DNA of 64,000 nt from Pseudomonas solani (GTDB lineage: Bacteria > Pseudomonadota > Gammaproteobacteria > Pseudomonadales > Pseudomonadaceae), in NCBI RefSeq assembly GCF_026072635.1, contig NZ_AP023081.1:5762501-5826500 (forward strand), written 5' to 3'. Every line of letters starts with the position of its first letter. Within the stretch, counting starts at the first letter, position 1. The translations under genes were made by a program, and so were the position numbers. Positions 34,063-42,785 of this stretch are shown in pieces. Under the pieces are notes generated by a model. The model was not told the DNA's origin. It worked only from the letters and a program-made list of their open reading frames with translations, and searched no databases.

Positions 34063-35397
34063 TTAACTCCGGATGGCCCAGAAGGCCAGGTTCAGGCCAG
34101 GGAACTGGCCAGCGATGTGGAAGGCGAAGCCGCCGGAATGCACCAGTTGCTTCCAGTGGTCGCTGCCGCGGTCGAGTTCGAAGTAGGTGCTGCCCGCGTG
34201 GTACGGGATCTGCCGTGGCGCCACCGGCATCGGCAGCAGCGCGATACCCGGCAGCTGCAGGTTGACCAGGTCGCGGATGTGCTCCACGGAGCCGATCTTG
34301 GCCTGCTGCGGGAAGCGCGAACGCAGCGACTCGCCGGGCACGTCGGCACGCACCACGAGGATGAACGCCGAGTTGTCCAGCAGGCTCTTGTCCGCGAGCA
34401 TCGCCACGTGCACGCCGTAGGCTTTCTCGATGATGGGGATCGGCACAGCGCGGCTGTCGATGACCATCGACAGGGCCTGGCGCAGGGCGAGCATCACCGG
34501 GGCGAAGGTGGTGGCCAGGTCGTCGTGCTCATAGGCCGGGAATTCCGCCGGGCGACGGCCGCTGGCGGAGAAGGTGGAGAACTCGCCGGCCAGGCTCACC
34601 GCCTCGCGGTAGAACCATTCCGGGTGCAACGGGGTGATGTTGGCCAGGTGCGAGACCAGGGGTTCGGCGCGGTTGACCAGTTGCAGCAGGAGGAAGTCGG
34701 CGATCTCCGAAGCGCCACCGGCACCGGAAGCGACCACGCGGCCGGCCAGGGCCTCGCCACGTTGGTGCAGCAGGCCCAGCAGTTCGCTGCGGAAGGCCGC
34801 CAGGGGCTGCGAGGCGGTCACATCCAGCAGCGGCGGGATGTAGCTTTCGTCCAGCGCCAGGGAGCGGTCGGCACGCTTTTCCACCACCCGCACCACGCCG
34901 ACGGCGGCGTATTCGCCGAGGCCGTCACGGGCGGTGAGCAGGCGCAGGGCGCGGCCACCGATGGACACGGGGGCGCGGCTCTCGAAGGGGGCGTTGTCGT
35001 CACGCACTTCGCGCACCGCGCTCTGGTAGCGCGCGCCACCGAGGGCCTCGCCCTCCTCCACCGTGTCGCGGGCGCCGGCGCGCTTGAGCGGCAGGGCCAG
35101 GTAGATGATGCCGTCACGCAGGCTGTCCTCGACGTCCAGCGGCACCGGGGCCACGTCGTCGCCGGGGATGTCGAAGGGGGTGCCGTCGGGCAGCACGCCA
35201 CGGGCCGAGACGATGGCCAGCTTGCCCTGGGTGAGCAGCGCCTCGTCGATCTTCAGCTCGGAGAAACCCCAGCCGCCGGCTTGCAGTGCTCGGCAGCGGC
35301 CTTCCACCAGGGACTCCAGGTAGCGGTCGTGCTGCTGGAAATGCTGCGGACGCAGGAACATCCCCTCAGACCAGACCACTCGGTTGTTCCAGGACAT
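34063..35397 (-). CDS. tssK: TssK, T6SS baseplate protein
   Basis: A 444-aa trimeric baseplate protein that links the baseplate to the membrane complex. It has the family start MSWNNRVVWSEGMFLRPQHFQQHDRY and internal motifs ELKIDEALLTQGKLAI, REVRDDNAPFESR and SVEHIRDLVNLQLPGI. The C-terminal region (VRADVPGESLRSRFPQQAKI, FELDRGSDHW) would bind TssL and TssM. It is separated from tssJ by 17 nt in the same minus-strand operon. Confidence 0.95.
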   Translation of the reverse strand: MSWNNRVVWSEGMFLRPQHFQQHDRYLESLVEGRCRALQAGGWGFSELKIDEALLTQGKLAIVSARGVLPDGTPFDIPGDDVAPVPLDVEDSLRDGIIYLALPLKRAGARDTVEEGEALGGARYQSAVREVRDDNAPFESRAPVSIGGRALRLLTARDGLGEYAAVGVVRVVEKRADRSLALDESYIPPLLDVTASQPLAAFRSELLGLLHQRGEALAGRVVASGAGGASEIADFLLLQLVNRAEPLVSHLANITPLHPEWFYREAVSLAGEFSTFSASGRRPAEFPAYEHDDLATTFAPVMLALRQALSMVIDSRAVPIPIIEKAYGVHVAMLADKSLLDNSAFILVVRADVPGESLRSRFPQQAKIGSVEHIRDLVNLQLPGIALLPMPVAPRQIPYHAGSTYFELDRGSDHWKQLVHSGGFAFHIAGQFPGLNLAFWAIRS

Positions 35398-35414
35398 GGA
35401 CGAACTCTCCGTTT

Positions 35415-35894
35415 CTATTTGGCCGGCTCGGCGATGGGAGCCGGCGAGACGCTGATGGCGTGGGCGCCGAATTTCACGCTGTAGGCGCTGGTCTGGTTCA
35501 AGGGCACGGTGATCACGTCACGCCAGACCGCGCTGTCGAGCTCGCGGTAGCCGACGACGATGCCGAACTGGCGGGTGGCGTCATCGAGCTTGCGCTCCTG
35601 CATCTGCTTGTCGCCGGGCTTGACCAGCAACTCGTCCTGGGCGACCAGGTCGGTGGACAGGGTGGCCTGCGACTGCTCCACCAGGGAGAAGTAGTCGGCA
35701 CGGTTGAAGGCGGTGGCGCTCTTGAGCTCGAACACCCGCACGCGCACGGGTGCGCCCTGCCCGCCCGGGCCCGGGTTGACGTCGCTGGAGGCTTCGATAT
35801 GCAGCTGCACCACGGTGGGCGGTGGTGGCGGCGGTGGCTCGGAAGCACATGCGCCCAGAAGCGCTACTACGGCTACCAGTAGAATCCTTGGCAT
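35415..35894 (-). CDS. tssJ: TssJ, T6SS outer-membrane lipoprotein
   Basis: A 159-aa lipoprotein: signal sequence MPRILLVAVVALLGAC with the lipidated Cys at position 16, a proline stretch (PPPPPPP), then the TssJ transthyretin-like fold (VQLHIEASSDVNPG, VRVRVFELKSATAFNRADYF, LVEQSQATLSTDLV, GIVVGYRELDSAVWRDVITV). It anchors TssM to the outer membrane. It lies 70 nt downstream of fha1 and 17 nt upstream of tssK. Confidence 0.93.
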   Translation of the reverse strand: MPRILLVAVVALLGACASEPPPPPPPTVVQLHIEASSDVNPGPGGQGAPVRVRVFELKSATAFNRADYFSLVEQSQATLSTDLVAQDELLVKPGDKQMQERKLDDATRQFGIVVGYRELDSAVWRDVITVPLNQTSAYSVKFGAHAISVSPAPIAEPAK

Positions 35895-35964
35895 TTCGAT
35901 TCGTCCTCAATGACTGCTGTTGATCCGCGGGGCCGACTGCCTGGCACCCAAGGGGTTGCGGGGG

Positions 35965-37650
35965 TCAATGCCCGCGAAGTCTGGCGCTGTGCTCCTCGTA
36001 GGCGCGGCTGAATTCGCGCCCGAAAAGGTCCTGGAAATCGTCCTCGGCCTCCCGCGAGATGCTCGCGTAGAGGTCGGTGAACAACTCCCAGTATTGCGAC
36101 TGCCGGGAACCCGGCAGCAAGGCCGAAAGCCCCGAGGGCTTGTTCAGCCGCGCTTCCAGCACCGAGGGCTCGAAGCGTTTGAGAATGTGCTTGATGGCCG
36201 CCTGCACGCCGGCCATCACCGCCAGCTGATGGGCCTTGAGGTCGTCGAAGCTTTCGCCCACGGCCTGGTCCGGCGGCATGAACGCGGCGTTGCCGTGGCG
36301 CAGCAGGAGCAGCAAGGCCTCGTCGACGTTGGGGGCGAATTTGAGCGGATTGTTCTCCACCGGTCGGATCATGGTCTGCGCCATGCGGAACTCGCCCTTG
36401 AGGCTGGAGCGTGCACGCAGCACATCCACCAGCCCTTCCACCATCAGACGATAGCTGCGGCCGACGGCTTCCATCTGCGCGGCGGCTTCGGCGCGATCGA
36501 TGCGCAGCTGGCCAAGGCCGGCACCGCGCAGGAAGGCATCCATCAGCGCACCGTCGTCGCCGCTCGGTGCATGTGCATGGGCCGGCGCCTGAGTGGCCGG
36601 GGCGGACACCGCGGCGGCGTGGGTGGCCTGGGCAGTGGGCGTCAGCGCGGGTGGTGCCGGAACCGGTGCGGGCGTGGCGACGGCAGGCGCCGGGATCGCC
36701 GCCGGGGCCATCTGGATGGCCGGTGGCATCGGCGCGATGGTCTGCTGGGCGATGGGCTGCGGATCAGGGATGGGCGTCGGAATCGAGGTGGCGGCGGAGT
36801 CGTGGCCAAGCGGCGGATTGCTGAAGAAGTCCGCCGGCAGTTCGACGGCTACCGGCGCTGGTTCCAGCGGTGCCGCCGCCGTGGGCATCGGCACCGGAAC
36901 GGCCGGCGCGTGCTGGGGCGCGGGGCTGGTAAGGCCGAGGTCGGCGAAGGGGTCCCAGTCGGCGGGAATCGCCGGTGCGGCGCCTGCAGGCTCGGCGAAG
37001 GCGGCAGGTGCACTCACGGGCGGCACCGGCGTCGGCTCAAAACTGGGGATCGGCGTCGGCGGGCGGAAGTCATGGCGCTCGGCAGGCACGTGATCGGGAA
37101 TCGACGGTGCGGCAGCCGGTGGCGGATTGAGGAAGTCGAACAGGTCGGGCTTGGTGTCCAGCGGCGAACCGCCACCCTGGATGTGGGCCATGGAAGCCGG
37201 CGGCGGCGCCATCGGCTCGGGAATCGAAGGCGTGGAGGTCTGCCGGCTCATCAGCGCATCGAAGCTGCTGAAGGGGTCGCCGCCCCCGCTCATCGGCGCG
37301 GCGCTGGCGGGCTGCATGTTCATGCTCATCCCCTGCACCTGAACGAGGATCTCGTACTCGCCGAGCTTGAGGATTTCGCCATCCAGCAGCGGCTCGCTGT
37401 TACCGCGACGCAGGCGCACGCCCGACTGCGCGAGCATCACGCCGTTGGTGCTGGTGTCGGTCAGGTAGTAGGTGCCGTCGCGGAACTGGATGGTGCAATG
37501 CTGGCTGGAAACGAGGCGCTCGGGATCGGGCAACACCCAATCGTTATCGGCACTGCGGCCAATCCTCAGCTCACCACGATCAAGCTCCACCTCGGGACGT
37601 TGTCCGGGCGTCAGCTTGTGATAACTGGTGATGGTCAAACGCAGTGGCAT
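35965..37650 (-). CDS. fha1: Fha1/TagH, FHA-domain T6SS activator
   Basis: Scaffold phosphorylated by PpkA to promote T6SS assembly. ATG complementary to 37648-37650 sits behind AAGGAGTCGCA, better placed than the ATG at 37665. The 561-aa protein has an N-terminal FHA domain (about 20-105: LRIGRSADNDWVLPDPERLV, SSQHC, TSTNGV), a long Pro/Ala-rich linker (about 115-370) and a C-terminal TagH domain (about 375-561: MDAFLRGAGLGQLRI, NPLKFAPNVDEALLLLL). It is longer than the P. aeruginosa protein mainly through the linker. It is the first gene of the minus-strand operon, divergent from tssA. Confidence 0.93.
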   Translation of the reverse strand: MPLRLTITSYHKLTPGQRPEVELDRGELRIGRSADNDWVLPDPERLVSSQHCTIQFRDGTYYLTDTSTNGVMLAQSGVRLRRGNSEPLLDGEILKLGEYEILVQVQGMSMNMQPASAAPMSGGGDPFSSFDALMSRQTSTPSIPEPMAPPPASMAHIQGGGSPLDTKPDLFDFLNPPPAAAPSIPDHVPAERHDFRPPTPIPSFEPTPVPPVSAPAAFAEPAGAAPAIPADWDPFADLGLTSPAPQHAPAVPVPMPTAAAPLEPAPVAVELPADFFSNPPLGHDSAATSIPTPIPDPQPIAQQTIAPMPPAIQMAPAAIPAPAVATPAPVPAPPALTPTAQATHAAAVSAPATQAPAHAHAPSGDDGALMDAFLRGAGLGQLRIDRAEAAAQMEAVGRSYRLMVEGLVDVLRARSSLKGEFRMAQTMIRPVENNPLKFAPNVDEALLLLLRHGNAAFMPPDQAVGESFDDLKAHQLAVMAGVQAAIKHILKRFEPSVLEARLNKPSGLSALLPGSRQSQYWELFTDLYASISREAEDDFQDLFGREFSRAYEEHSARLRGH

Positions 37651-38053
37651 TGCGACTCCTTGCACTTCTCACTGTGGACGCGAGCACCGAGTCCCTTCGA
37701 TGCCGTGCAACTTCGATCCGGTCCCTGTTCTGCACGTGGCCCTTGGCCATACACCCATCGTATAGACGAACGGAAAATATGCATGGCTTTAGCCGAAATA
37801 TCTTAGATCGAAAAAAGACAAAAATGACAGCTGAAAGAGGCTAGCGTGGACTGGTGCACATCTGTCGTTTGTGCTCTGGGATTGTCTTGACAAGGGCGAA
37901 ATACGACCCCAAGAATGGAAAAGAGTTGCAGCGGGTGAAGCCATGAAATTGGCGTCATCGGAACGTTGATCCAAAGGACTGTGATCAGGCCGTACGTTCA
38001 CTCTGAATACTGCTCGCCTTTACCTCTGAGGCCTGACAAGGAGAACACCCACC
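37651..38053. promoter_or_regulatory. Divergent fha1-tssA control region with AT-rich core and RsmA-like leaders
   Basis: This 403-bp region without genes separates the two T6SS operons. AT content jumps at about 37760-37830, the best candidate for the promoter core; ATCTTA at 37800-37805 reads TAAGAT on the minus strand. TTGACA at 37887-37892 with AAGAAT at 37911-37916 (18-nt spacing) is a weak plus-strand candidate, giving a leader of over 100 nt. Both ribosome sites sit in RsmA/CsrA-like cores: ACAAGGA just upstream of tssA and GCAAGGA upstream of fha1. RsmA represses the H1-T6SS in P. aeruginosa, but its binding here is untested. Confidence 0.5.
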
Positions 38054-39088
38054 GTGGTGGATGTGTCGCGTTTGCTATCCCCTGTTTCCGCTGATTCGCC
38101 TTGCGGCGACGACCTCGAATACGACGCTGCGTATCTCGAACTGGAACGTATTGCCCAAGGGCAACCCGAGCGCCAGATGGGCGACTCCGTACTCCCCGCC
38201 GAGCCCCCTGTCTGGCGTGATGTCCGCGAGCTTTCCAGTGAGCTGCTGCAACGCAGCAAAGACCTGCGCATCGCCAACTATTTCCTGCAGAGCACCCTCG
38301 CCCTCGAAGGGCTGCCGGGTCTTGCCCAGGGCCTGATCCTGGTGCGCGAGCTGCTGACCCAATACTGGGACGGCCTGTACCCGCAGCTCGACGCCGACGA
38401 TGACAACGACCCCACCTTCCGCATCAACGCCCTCACCGGGCTGGCGGCGGAACCGGTGATCCAGCTGCTGCGCGAAAGCAGCCTGACCAGCTCGCGGGCC
38501 TTTGGCTCGGTGAGCCTGCGTGCCGCCCTCAACGCCCTCGACCTGCAGCGCTTCCCCAGTGAAACGCTGACCCCCGAGCAGTTGCAGGGCGCCTTCCGCG
38601 ACAGCGATGAAGCGCTGCTCGCCAGCACCCGCAACGCCCTGACCGATGCCCAGTCCGCGCTGGCCACCATCGAGTCGACCCTTTCCGATCGCGTGGGCTC
38701 GGCCCAGAGCGCCGACCTCGGCGCCCTCAAGCAGTTGCTGCGCCACGCCCTGCAGATCCACAAGGACCAGGCCCCCGGCGACGACGCCGTAGCCGACGAG
38801 CCGGCGGCCGGTGACGACACCGCCACCGACGCCGGCAGCAGCGGTGGCGCACCGAGCGCTCGCGCCACGCCGCGCATCTCCGGCGAGGTGACCAACCGCG
38901 ACGACGTGCTCAAGACCCTGGATCGCATCCTCGAGTACTACGCGCGCCAGGAGCCATCGAGCCCGGTGCCGATCCTGCTCAAGCGTGCGAAGACCCTGGT
39001 CACGGCGGACTTCGCGGCGATCGTGCGCAACCTGATCCCGGATGGGATGTCCCAGTTCGAGAATTTGCGGGGCCCCGAGTCCGAATAG
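38054..39088 (+). CDS. tssA: TssA, T6SS sheath-assembly cap protein
   Basis: A 344-aa protein with the ImpA_N domain (VSRLLSPVSADSPCGDDLEY, IAQGQPERQMGDSVLPAEPP, WPxL-like YWDGLYPQLDADDDNDPTFR) and a C-terminal helical region (ISGEVTNRDDVLKTLDRILE, PSSPVPILLKRAKTLV). It contacts baseplate and tail and helps sheath polymerisation. The start is GTG at 38054 with AAGGAG 10 nt upstream; GTG codons at 38057 and 38063 are alternatives. It is the first gene of the plus-strand T6SS operon. Confidence 0.93.
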   Translation: MVDVSRLLSPVSADSPCGDDLEYDAAYLELERIAQGQPERQMGDSVLPAEPPVWRDVRELSSELLQRSKDLRIANYFLQSTLALEGLPGLAQGLILVRELLTQYWDGLYPQLDADDDNDPTFRINALTGLAAEPVIQLLRESSLTSSRAFGSVSLRAALNALDLQRFPSETLTPEQLQGAFRDSDEALLASTRNALTDAQSALATIESTLSDRVGSAQSADLGALKQLLRHALQIHKDQAPGDDAVADEPAAGDDTATDAGSSGGAPSARATPRISGEVTNRDDVLKTLDRILEYYARQEPSSPVPILLKRAKTLVTADFAAIVRNLIPDGMSQFENLRGPESE

Positions 39089-39181
39089 TGCAGGGCACGT
39101 TCGAAGCGGGTTCACGCATCCGTTACCGGCTAGCTGCCGATGACGCCAATACAGCCGCACAGGCAGCGAAGGAGGAGCACC

Positions 39182-39697
39182 ATGGGTAGCACCAGCAGTC
39201 AGAAATTCATCGCACGCAACCGCGCGCCCCGCGTCCAGATCGAGTACGACGTGGAACTCTACGGCGCCGAGAAGAAGGTGCAGTTGCCCTTCGTCATGGG
39301 CGTCATGGCCGACCTCGCCGGCAAGCCGGCCGAACCCCTGGCCGCCGTTGCGGACCGCAAGTTCCTGGAGATCGACGTCGACAACTTCGACTCGCGCCTC
39401 AAGGCCATGAAGCCGCGCGTCGCCTTCAACGTGCCCAACGCCCTGACCGGCGACGGCAACCTGTCCCTGGACATCACCTTCGAGAGCATGGACGACTTCA
39501 GCCCCGCCGCCGTGGCGCGCAAGGTCGACTCGCTGAACCAGCTGCTCGAAGCCCGCACCCAGCTCGCCAACCTGCTGACCTACATGGACGGCAAGACCGG
39601 CGCTGAAGAGCTGATCATGAAAGCGATCAAGGACCCGGCCCTGCTGCAGGCCCTGGCCAGCGCGCCGAAGCCGCAAGACAACGAGCCGCAAGCTTAA
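39182..39697 (+). CDS. tssB: TssB, contractile sheath small subunit
   Basis: A 171-aa sheath protein (VipA family). ATG at 39182 follows GAAGGAGGAGCACC. Diagnostic sequences are SQKFIARNRAPRVQIEYDVE, LPFVMGVMADLAG, KFLEIDVDNFDSRLKAMKPR, ITFESMDDFSPAAVARKV and ANLLTYMDGKTGAEEL. It pairs with TssC, encoded 12 nt downstream. Confidence 0.97.
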   Translation: MGSTSSQKFIARNRAPRVQIEYDVELYGAEKKVQLPFVMGVMADLAGKPAEPLAAVADRKFLEIDVDNFDSRLKAMKPRVAFNVPNALTGDGNLSLDITFESMDDFSPAAVARKVDSLNQLLEARTQLANLLTYMDGKTGAEELIMKAIKDPALLQALASAPKPQDNEPQA

Positions 39698-39709
39698 GAG
39701 GACACCCAG

Positions 39710-41206
39710 ATGGCCGAATTGATGACCGAAGCTGCGCCCCAGGGCGGCGAAGCGACCGAGCAGACCAGCGAGTTCGCCTCGCTGCTGCTGCAGGAATTCA
39801 AACCCAAGACCGAGCGTGCCCGCGAAGCGGTGGAAACCGCCGTGCGCACCCTCGCCGAGCATGCCCTGGCACAGACCAGCCTGATCTCCAACGATGCGAT
39901 CAAGTCGATCGAATCCATCATCGCTGCGATCGACGCCAAGCTCACCGAGCAGGTCAACCTGATCATGCACCACCCGGATTTCCAGCAACTGGAAAGCGCC
40001 TGGCGTGGCCTGCATTACCTGGTGAACAACACCGAGACCGACGAGCAGCTGAAGATCCGCGTGCTGAACATTTCCAAGGGCGAGCTGCACAAGACCCTGA
40101 AGAAATTCAAAGGCACCGCCTGGGACCAGAGCCCGATCTTCAAGAAGCTCTACGAAGAGGAATACGGCCAGTTCGGTGGCGAGCCCTACGGCTGCCTGCT
40201 GGGCGACTACTACTTCGACCAGTCGCCGCCGGACGTGGAGCTGCTGGGCGAGATCGCCAAGGTCTCCGCCGCCATGCACGCACCGTTCATCTCCGCCGCC
40301 TCCCCTACCGTGATGGGCATGGGTTCCTGGCAGGAGCTGTCCAACCCGCGTGACCTGACCAAGATCTTCACCACCCCGGAATACGCCGGCTGGCGCTCGC
40401 TGCGCGAGTCCGACGACGCGCGCTACATCGGCCTGACCATGCCGCGCTTCCTGGCCCGCCAACCCTACGGTGCCAAGACCGACCCGGTGGAAGAGTTCGC
40501 CTTCGAGGAAGACACCGCCGGCGCCGACAGCGCCAAGTACACCTGGGCCAACTCGGCCTATGCCATGGCGGTGAACATCAACCGTTCGTTCAAGCTCTAC
40601 GGCTGGTGCTCGCGCATCCGTGGCGTGGAGTCCGGTGGTGAAGTGCCGAACCTGCCGGCGCACACCTTCCCCACCGACGACGGTGGCGTGGACATGAAGT
40701 GCCCGACCGAGATCGCCATCTCCGACCGCCGCGAGGCCGAGCTGGCGAAGAACGGTTTCATGCCGCTGCTGCACAAGAAGAACACCGACCTGGCGGCCTT
40801 CATCGGCGCCCAGTCCCTGCAGAAGCCGGCCGAATACGACGACCCGGACGCCACCGCCAACGCCAACCTGGCGGCGCGCCTGCCGTACCTGTTCGCCACC
40901 TGCCGCTTCGCGCACTACCTCAAGTGCATCGTTCGCGACAAGATCGGCTCGTTCAAGGAGAAGGACGACATGCAGCGCTGGCTGCAGGACTGGATCCTCA
41001 ACTACGTCGATGGCGATCCCGCTCACTCCACCGAAACCACCAAGGCGCAGCACCCGCTGGCAGCCGCTGAAGTGGTGGTCGAGGAGATCGAGGGCAACCC
41101 GGGCTATTACAGCTCGAAGTTCTACCTGCGTCCGCACTACCAGCTCGAAGGGCTGACCGTGTCGCTGCGCCTGGTATCCAAGCTGCCTTCGGCCAAGGGG
41201 GCCTGA
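39710..41206 (+). CDS. tssC: TssC, contractile sheath large subunit
   Basis: A 498-aa sheath protein (VipB family). It shows IMHHPDFQQLESAWRGLHYL, ETDEQLKIRVLNISKGEL, PYGCLLGDYYFDQSPPDVEL, FISAASPTVMG and a C-terminal EGNPGYYSSKFYLRPHYQLE, all typical. With TssB it forms the sheath that contracts around the Hcp tube and is disassembled by ClpV. AGAGGACACCCAG precedes the ATG. Confidence 0.97.
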   Translation: MAELMTEAAPQGGEATEQTSEFASLLLQEFKPKTERAREAVETAVRTLAEHALAQTSLISNDAIKSIESIIAAIDAKLTEQVNLIMHHPDFQQLESAWRGLHYLVNNTETDEQLKIRVLNISKGELHKTLKKFKGTAWDQSPIFKKLYEEEYGQFGGEPYGCLLGDYYFDQSPPDVELLGEIAKVSAAMHAPFISAASPTVMGMGSWQELSNPRDLTKIFTTPEYAGWRSLRESDDARYIGLTMPRFLARQPYGAKTDPVEEFAFEEDTAGADSAKYTWANSAYAMAVNINRSFKLYGWCSRIRGVESGGEVPNLPAHTFPTDDGGVDMKCPTEIAISDRREAELAKNGFMPLLHKKNTDLAAFIGAQSLQKPAEYDDPDATANANLAARLPYLFATCRFAHYLKCIVRDKIGSFKEKDDMQRWLQDWILNYVDGDPAHSTETTKAQHPLAAAEVVVEEIEGNPGYYSSKFYLRPHYQLEGLTVSLRLVSKLPSAKGA

Positions 41207-41222
41207 GGCGCGTCACTTTAAG

Positions 41223-41242
41223 CGCCCGCCAGGTGGCGGGCG
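41223..41242 (+). other. Strong hairpin between tssC and hcp
   Basis: CGCCCGCC-AGGT-GGCGGGCG is a perfect 8-bp GC stem in the 73-nt gap. TCTCTGAC follows, so a terminator is possible but weak. It may stabilise the hcp transcript or partly end the upstream one. Confidence 0.65.
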
Positions 41243-41279
41243 TCTCTGACAAAGTGGCGAAAGCCACGAAGGAGGAATG

Positions 41280-41768
41280 ATGGCTGTAGATATGTTCATC
41301 AAGATCGGCGACGTCGAAGGCGAGTCCGCCGACAAGAGCCACGGCAAGGAAATCGATGTGCTGGCCTGGAGCTGGGGCATGTCCCAATCCGGCAACATGC
41401 ACCAGGGTGGTGGCGGCGGCGCCGGCAAGGTAAGCGTGCAGGACCTGTCGCTGACCAAGTACGTCGACAAGTCCAGCCCCAACCTGATGATGGCCTGCTC
41501 CAGCGGTAAGCATTACCCGGAAGCCAAGCTGACCATCCGCAAGGCGGGCGGCGAGTCGCCGGTCGAGTACCTGATCATCACCATGAGCGAAGTGCTGATC
41601 TCCTCCGTGAGCACCGGCGGTAGCGGTGGTGAGGATCGCCTGACCGAAAACATCAGCCTGAACTTCGCCCAGGTGAAGGTCGACTACCAGCCGCAGAAAG
41701 CCGACGGCGCCAAAGATGGCGGCCCGGTCAAATACGGCTGGAACATCCGCGAGAACGTCAAGATCTGA
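41280..41768 (+). CDS. hcp: Hcp1, T6SS inner-tube protein
   Basis: A 162-aa secreted tube protein. The sequence follows Hcp1 closely: MAVDMFIKIGDVEGES, EIDVLAWSWGMSQSG, the glycine run GGGGGAGKVSVQDLS, MMACSSGKHYPEAKLTIRKA, SSVSTGGSGGEDRLTENI, and KYGWNIRENV near the end. Two adjacent in-frame ATGs exist (41277 and 41280); the second gives the known N-terminus and GGAGG at 41271-41275 serves it. Hcp also chaperones small effectors in its lumen. Strong hairpins precede and follow the gene. Confidence 0.97.
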   Translation: MAVDMFIKIGDVEGESADKSHGKEIDVLAWSWGMSQSGNMHQGGGGGAGKVSVQDLSLTKYVDKSSPNLMMACSSGKHYPEAKLTIRKAGGESPVEYLIITMSEVLISSVSTGGSGGEDRLTENISLNFAQVKVDYQPQKADGAKDGGPVKYGWNIRENVKI

Positions 41769-41776
41769 TGCTCTCT

Positions 41777-41806
41777 CATCCGGGCCTGCGCAAGCGGGCC
41801 CGGATG
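41777..41806 (+). terminator. Hairpin terminator candidate after hcp
   Basis: CATCCGGGCC (41777-41786) and GGCCCGGATG (41797-41806) form a perfect 10-bp stem with a 10-nt loop, 8 nt past the hcp stop, followed by CGTTTC. It is a likely attenuator that raises hcp mRNA relative to the genes beyond. The remaining gap to tagJ (about 190 nt) shows no gene. Confidence 0.7.
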
Positions 41807-41997
41807 CGTTTCAAGCCACCCTCCCCCGGACCGACCATGGCCAGACCCTTGCCCGATTCCCACGCAGCGGCCTCCCCTCCGCCGGTCGACCTTCGTGACG
41901 CTGCCCACTGCCGCCTGCCCCAGGCCGCAGTGGAGAGCGCCACCTCGAGCCACATCCCCCATTCCCTTCGCGCAGCCCGGCTGCAGGCAGGACGACC

Positions 41998-42783
41998 ATG
42001 ACCGCCGAAGAACTACTGCGCGCAGGACGCGCCGACGAAGCCCTGAAGTCCTTGCAGGACCAGGTGCGTGCCCAACCTTCCAACGCCGAGCTGCGGGTGT
42101 TCCTGTTCCAGCTGCTGGCGGTGCTCGGCCAATGGAGCCGCGCGCAGAACCAGTTGAAAGTCGCCGGCGAGCTGGATGCCAGCACCCTGGCCATGGTGCA
42201 GACCTACCGCACCGCCCTGGAATGCGAAGCCCTGCGCGCCGAAGTCTTCGCCGGCCGCCTCACCCCCGTGGTGCTGGGCGAGCCCGCCGAATGGGTAGCG
42301 CCGCTGATCCAGGCCCTCAAGCATGACGCCGAAGGCCAGCACGAAGCCGCCCAGGCCCTGCGCGACCAGGCCTTCGAAGCCGCACCCGCCGTCGCCGGCA
42401 CCCTCAACGACCAGCCCTTCGAATGGTTCGCCGACGCCGACCCGCGCCTGGGCCCGGTGCTCGAACTCATCGTCAACGGCCGCTACGTGTGGCTGCCGAT
42501 GCATAACATCCAGAGCCTGGTGACCGAGGCCCCCACCGACCTGCGCGACCTGGTCTGGCTGCCGGTGGAAGTCACCCTGGTCAACGGCGGCGCCACCGTG
42601 GGCCTGATCCCCAGCCGCTACCCGGGCAGCCAGGACGACGCCGACGGCGCCATCCGCCTGAGCCGCAAGACCGACTTCCTCGACGACGGCCGCCCCATCG
42701 GCCAGCGCCTGTTCGTCACCGACCAGGGCGACACCGCGCTGTTCGAGCTGCGCACCCTCGCCTTCGGGCAGCCGGAGGCCTGA
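41998..42783 (+). CDS. tagJ: TagJ (ImpE family), T6SS accessory protein
   Basis: A 261-aa ImpE-family protein that in P. aeruginosa H1-T6SS binds the TssB N-terminus and assists ClpV recruitment. It has TPR-like N-terminal helices (AEELLRAGRADEALKSLQDQ, AELRVFLFQLLAVLGQWSRA) and the C-terminal ImpE motif (GRYVWLPMHNIQSLVTEAPT, DLVWLPVEVTLVNGG). It follows hcp after a hairpin and is 2 nt from tssE. Confidence 0.93.
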   Translation: MTAEELLRAGRADEALKSLQDQVRAQPSNAELRVFLFQLLAVLGQWSRAQNQLKVAGELDASTLAMVQTYRTALECEALRAEVFAGRLTPVVLGEPAEWVAPLIQALKHDAEGQHEAAQALRDQAFEAAPAVAGTLNDQPFEWFADADPRLGPVLELIVNGRYVWLPMHNIQSLVTEAPTDLRDLVWLPVEVTLVNGGATVGLIPSRYPGSQDDADGAIRLSRKTDFLDDGRPIGQRLFVTDQGDTALFELRTLAFGQPEA

Positions 42784-42785
42784 GC

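Noticed and set aside
38075..41137. Open minus-strand frame of about 1020 codons opposite tssA-tssC
   Set aside because: Complement of the well-conserved tssA, tssB and tssC genes; no family motif or ribosome site.
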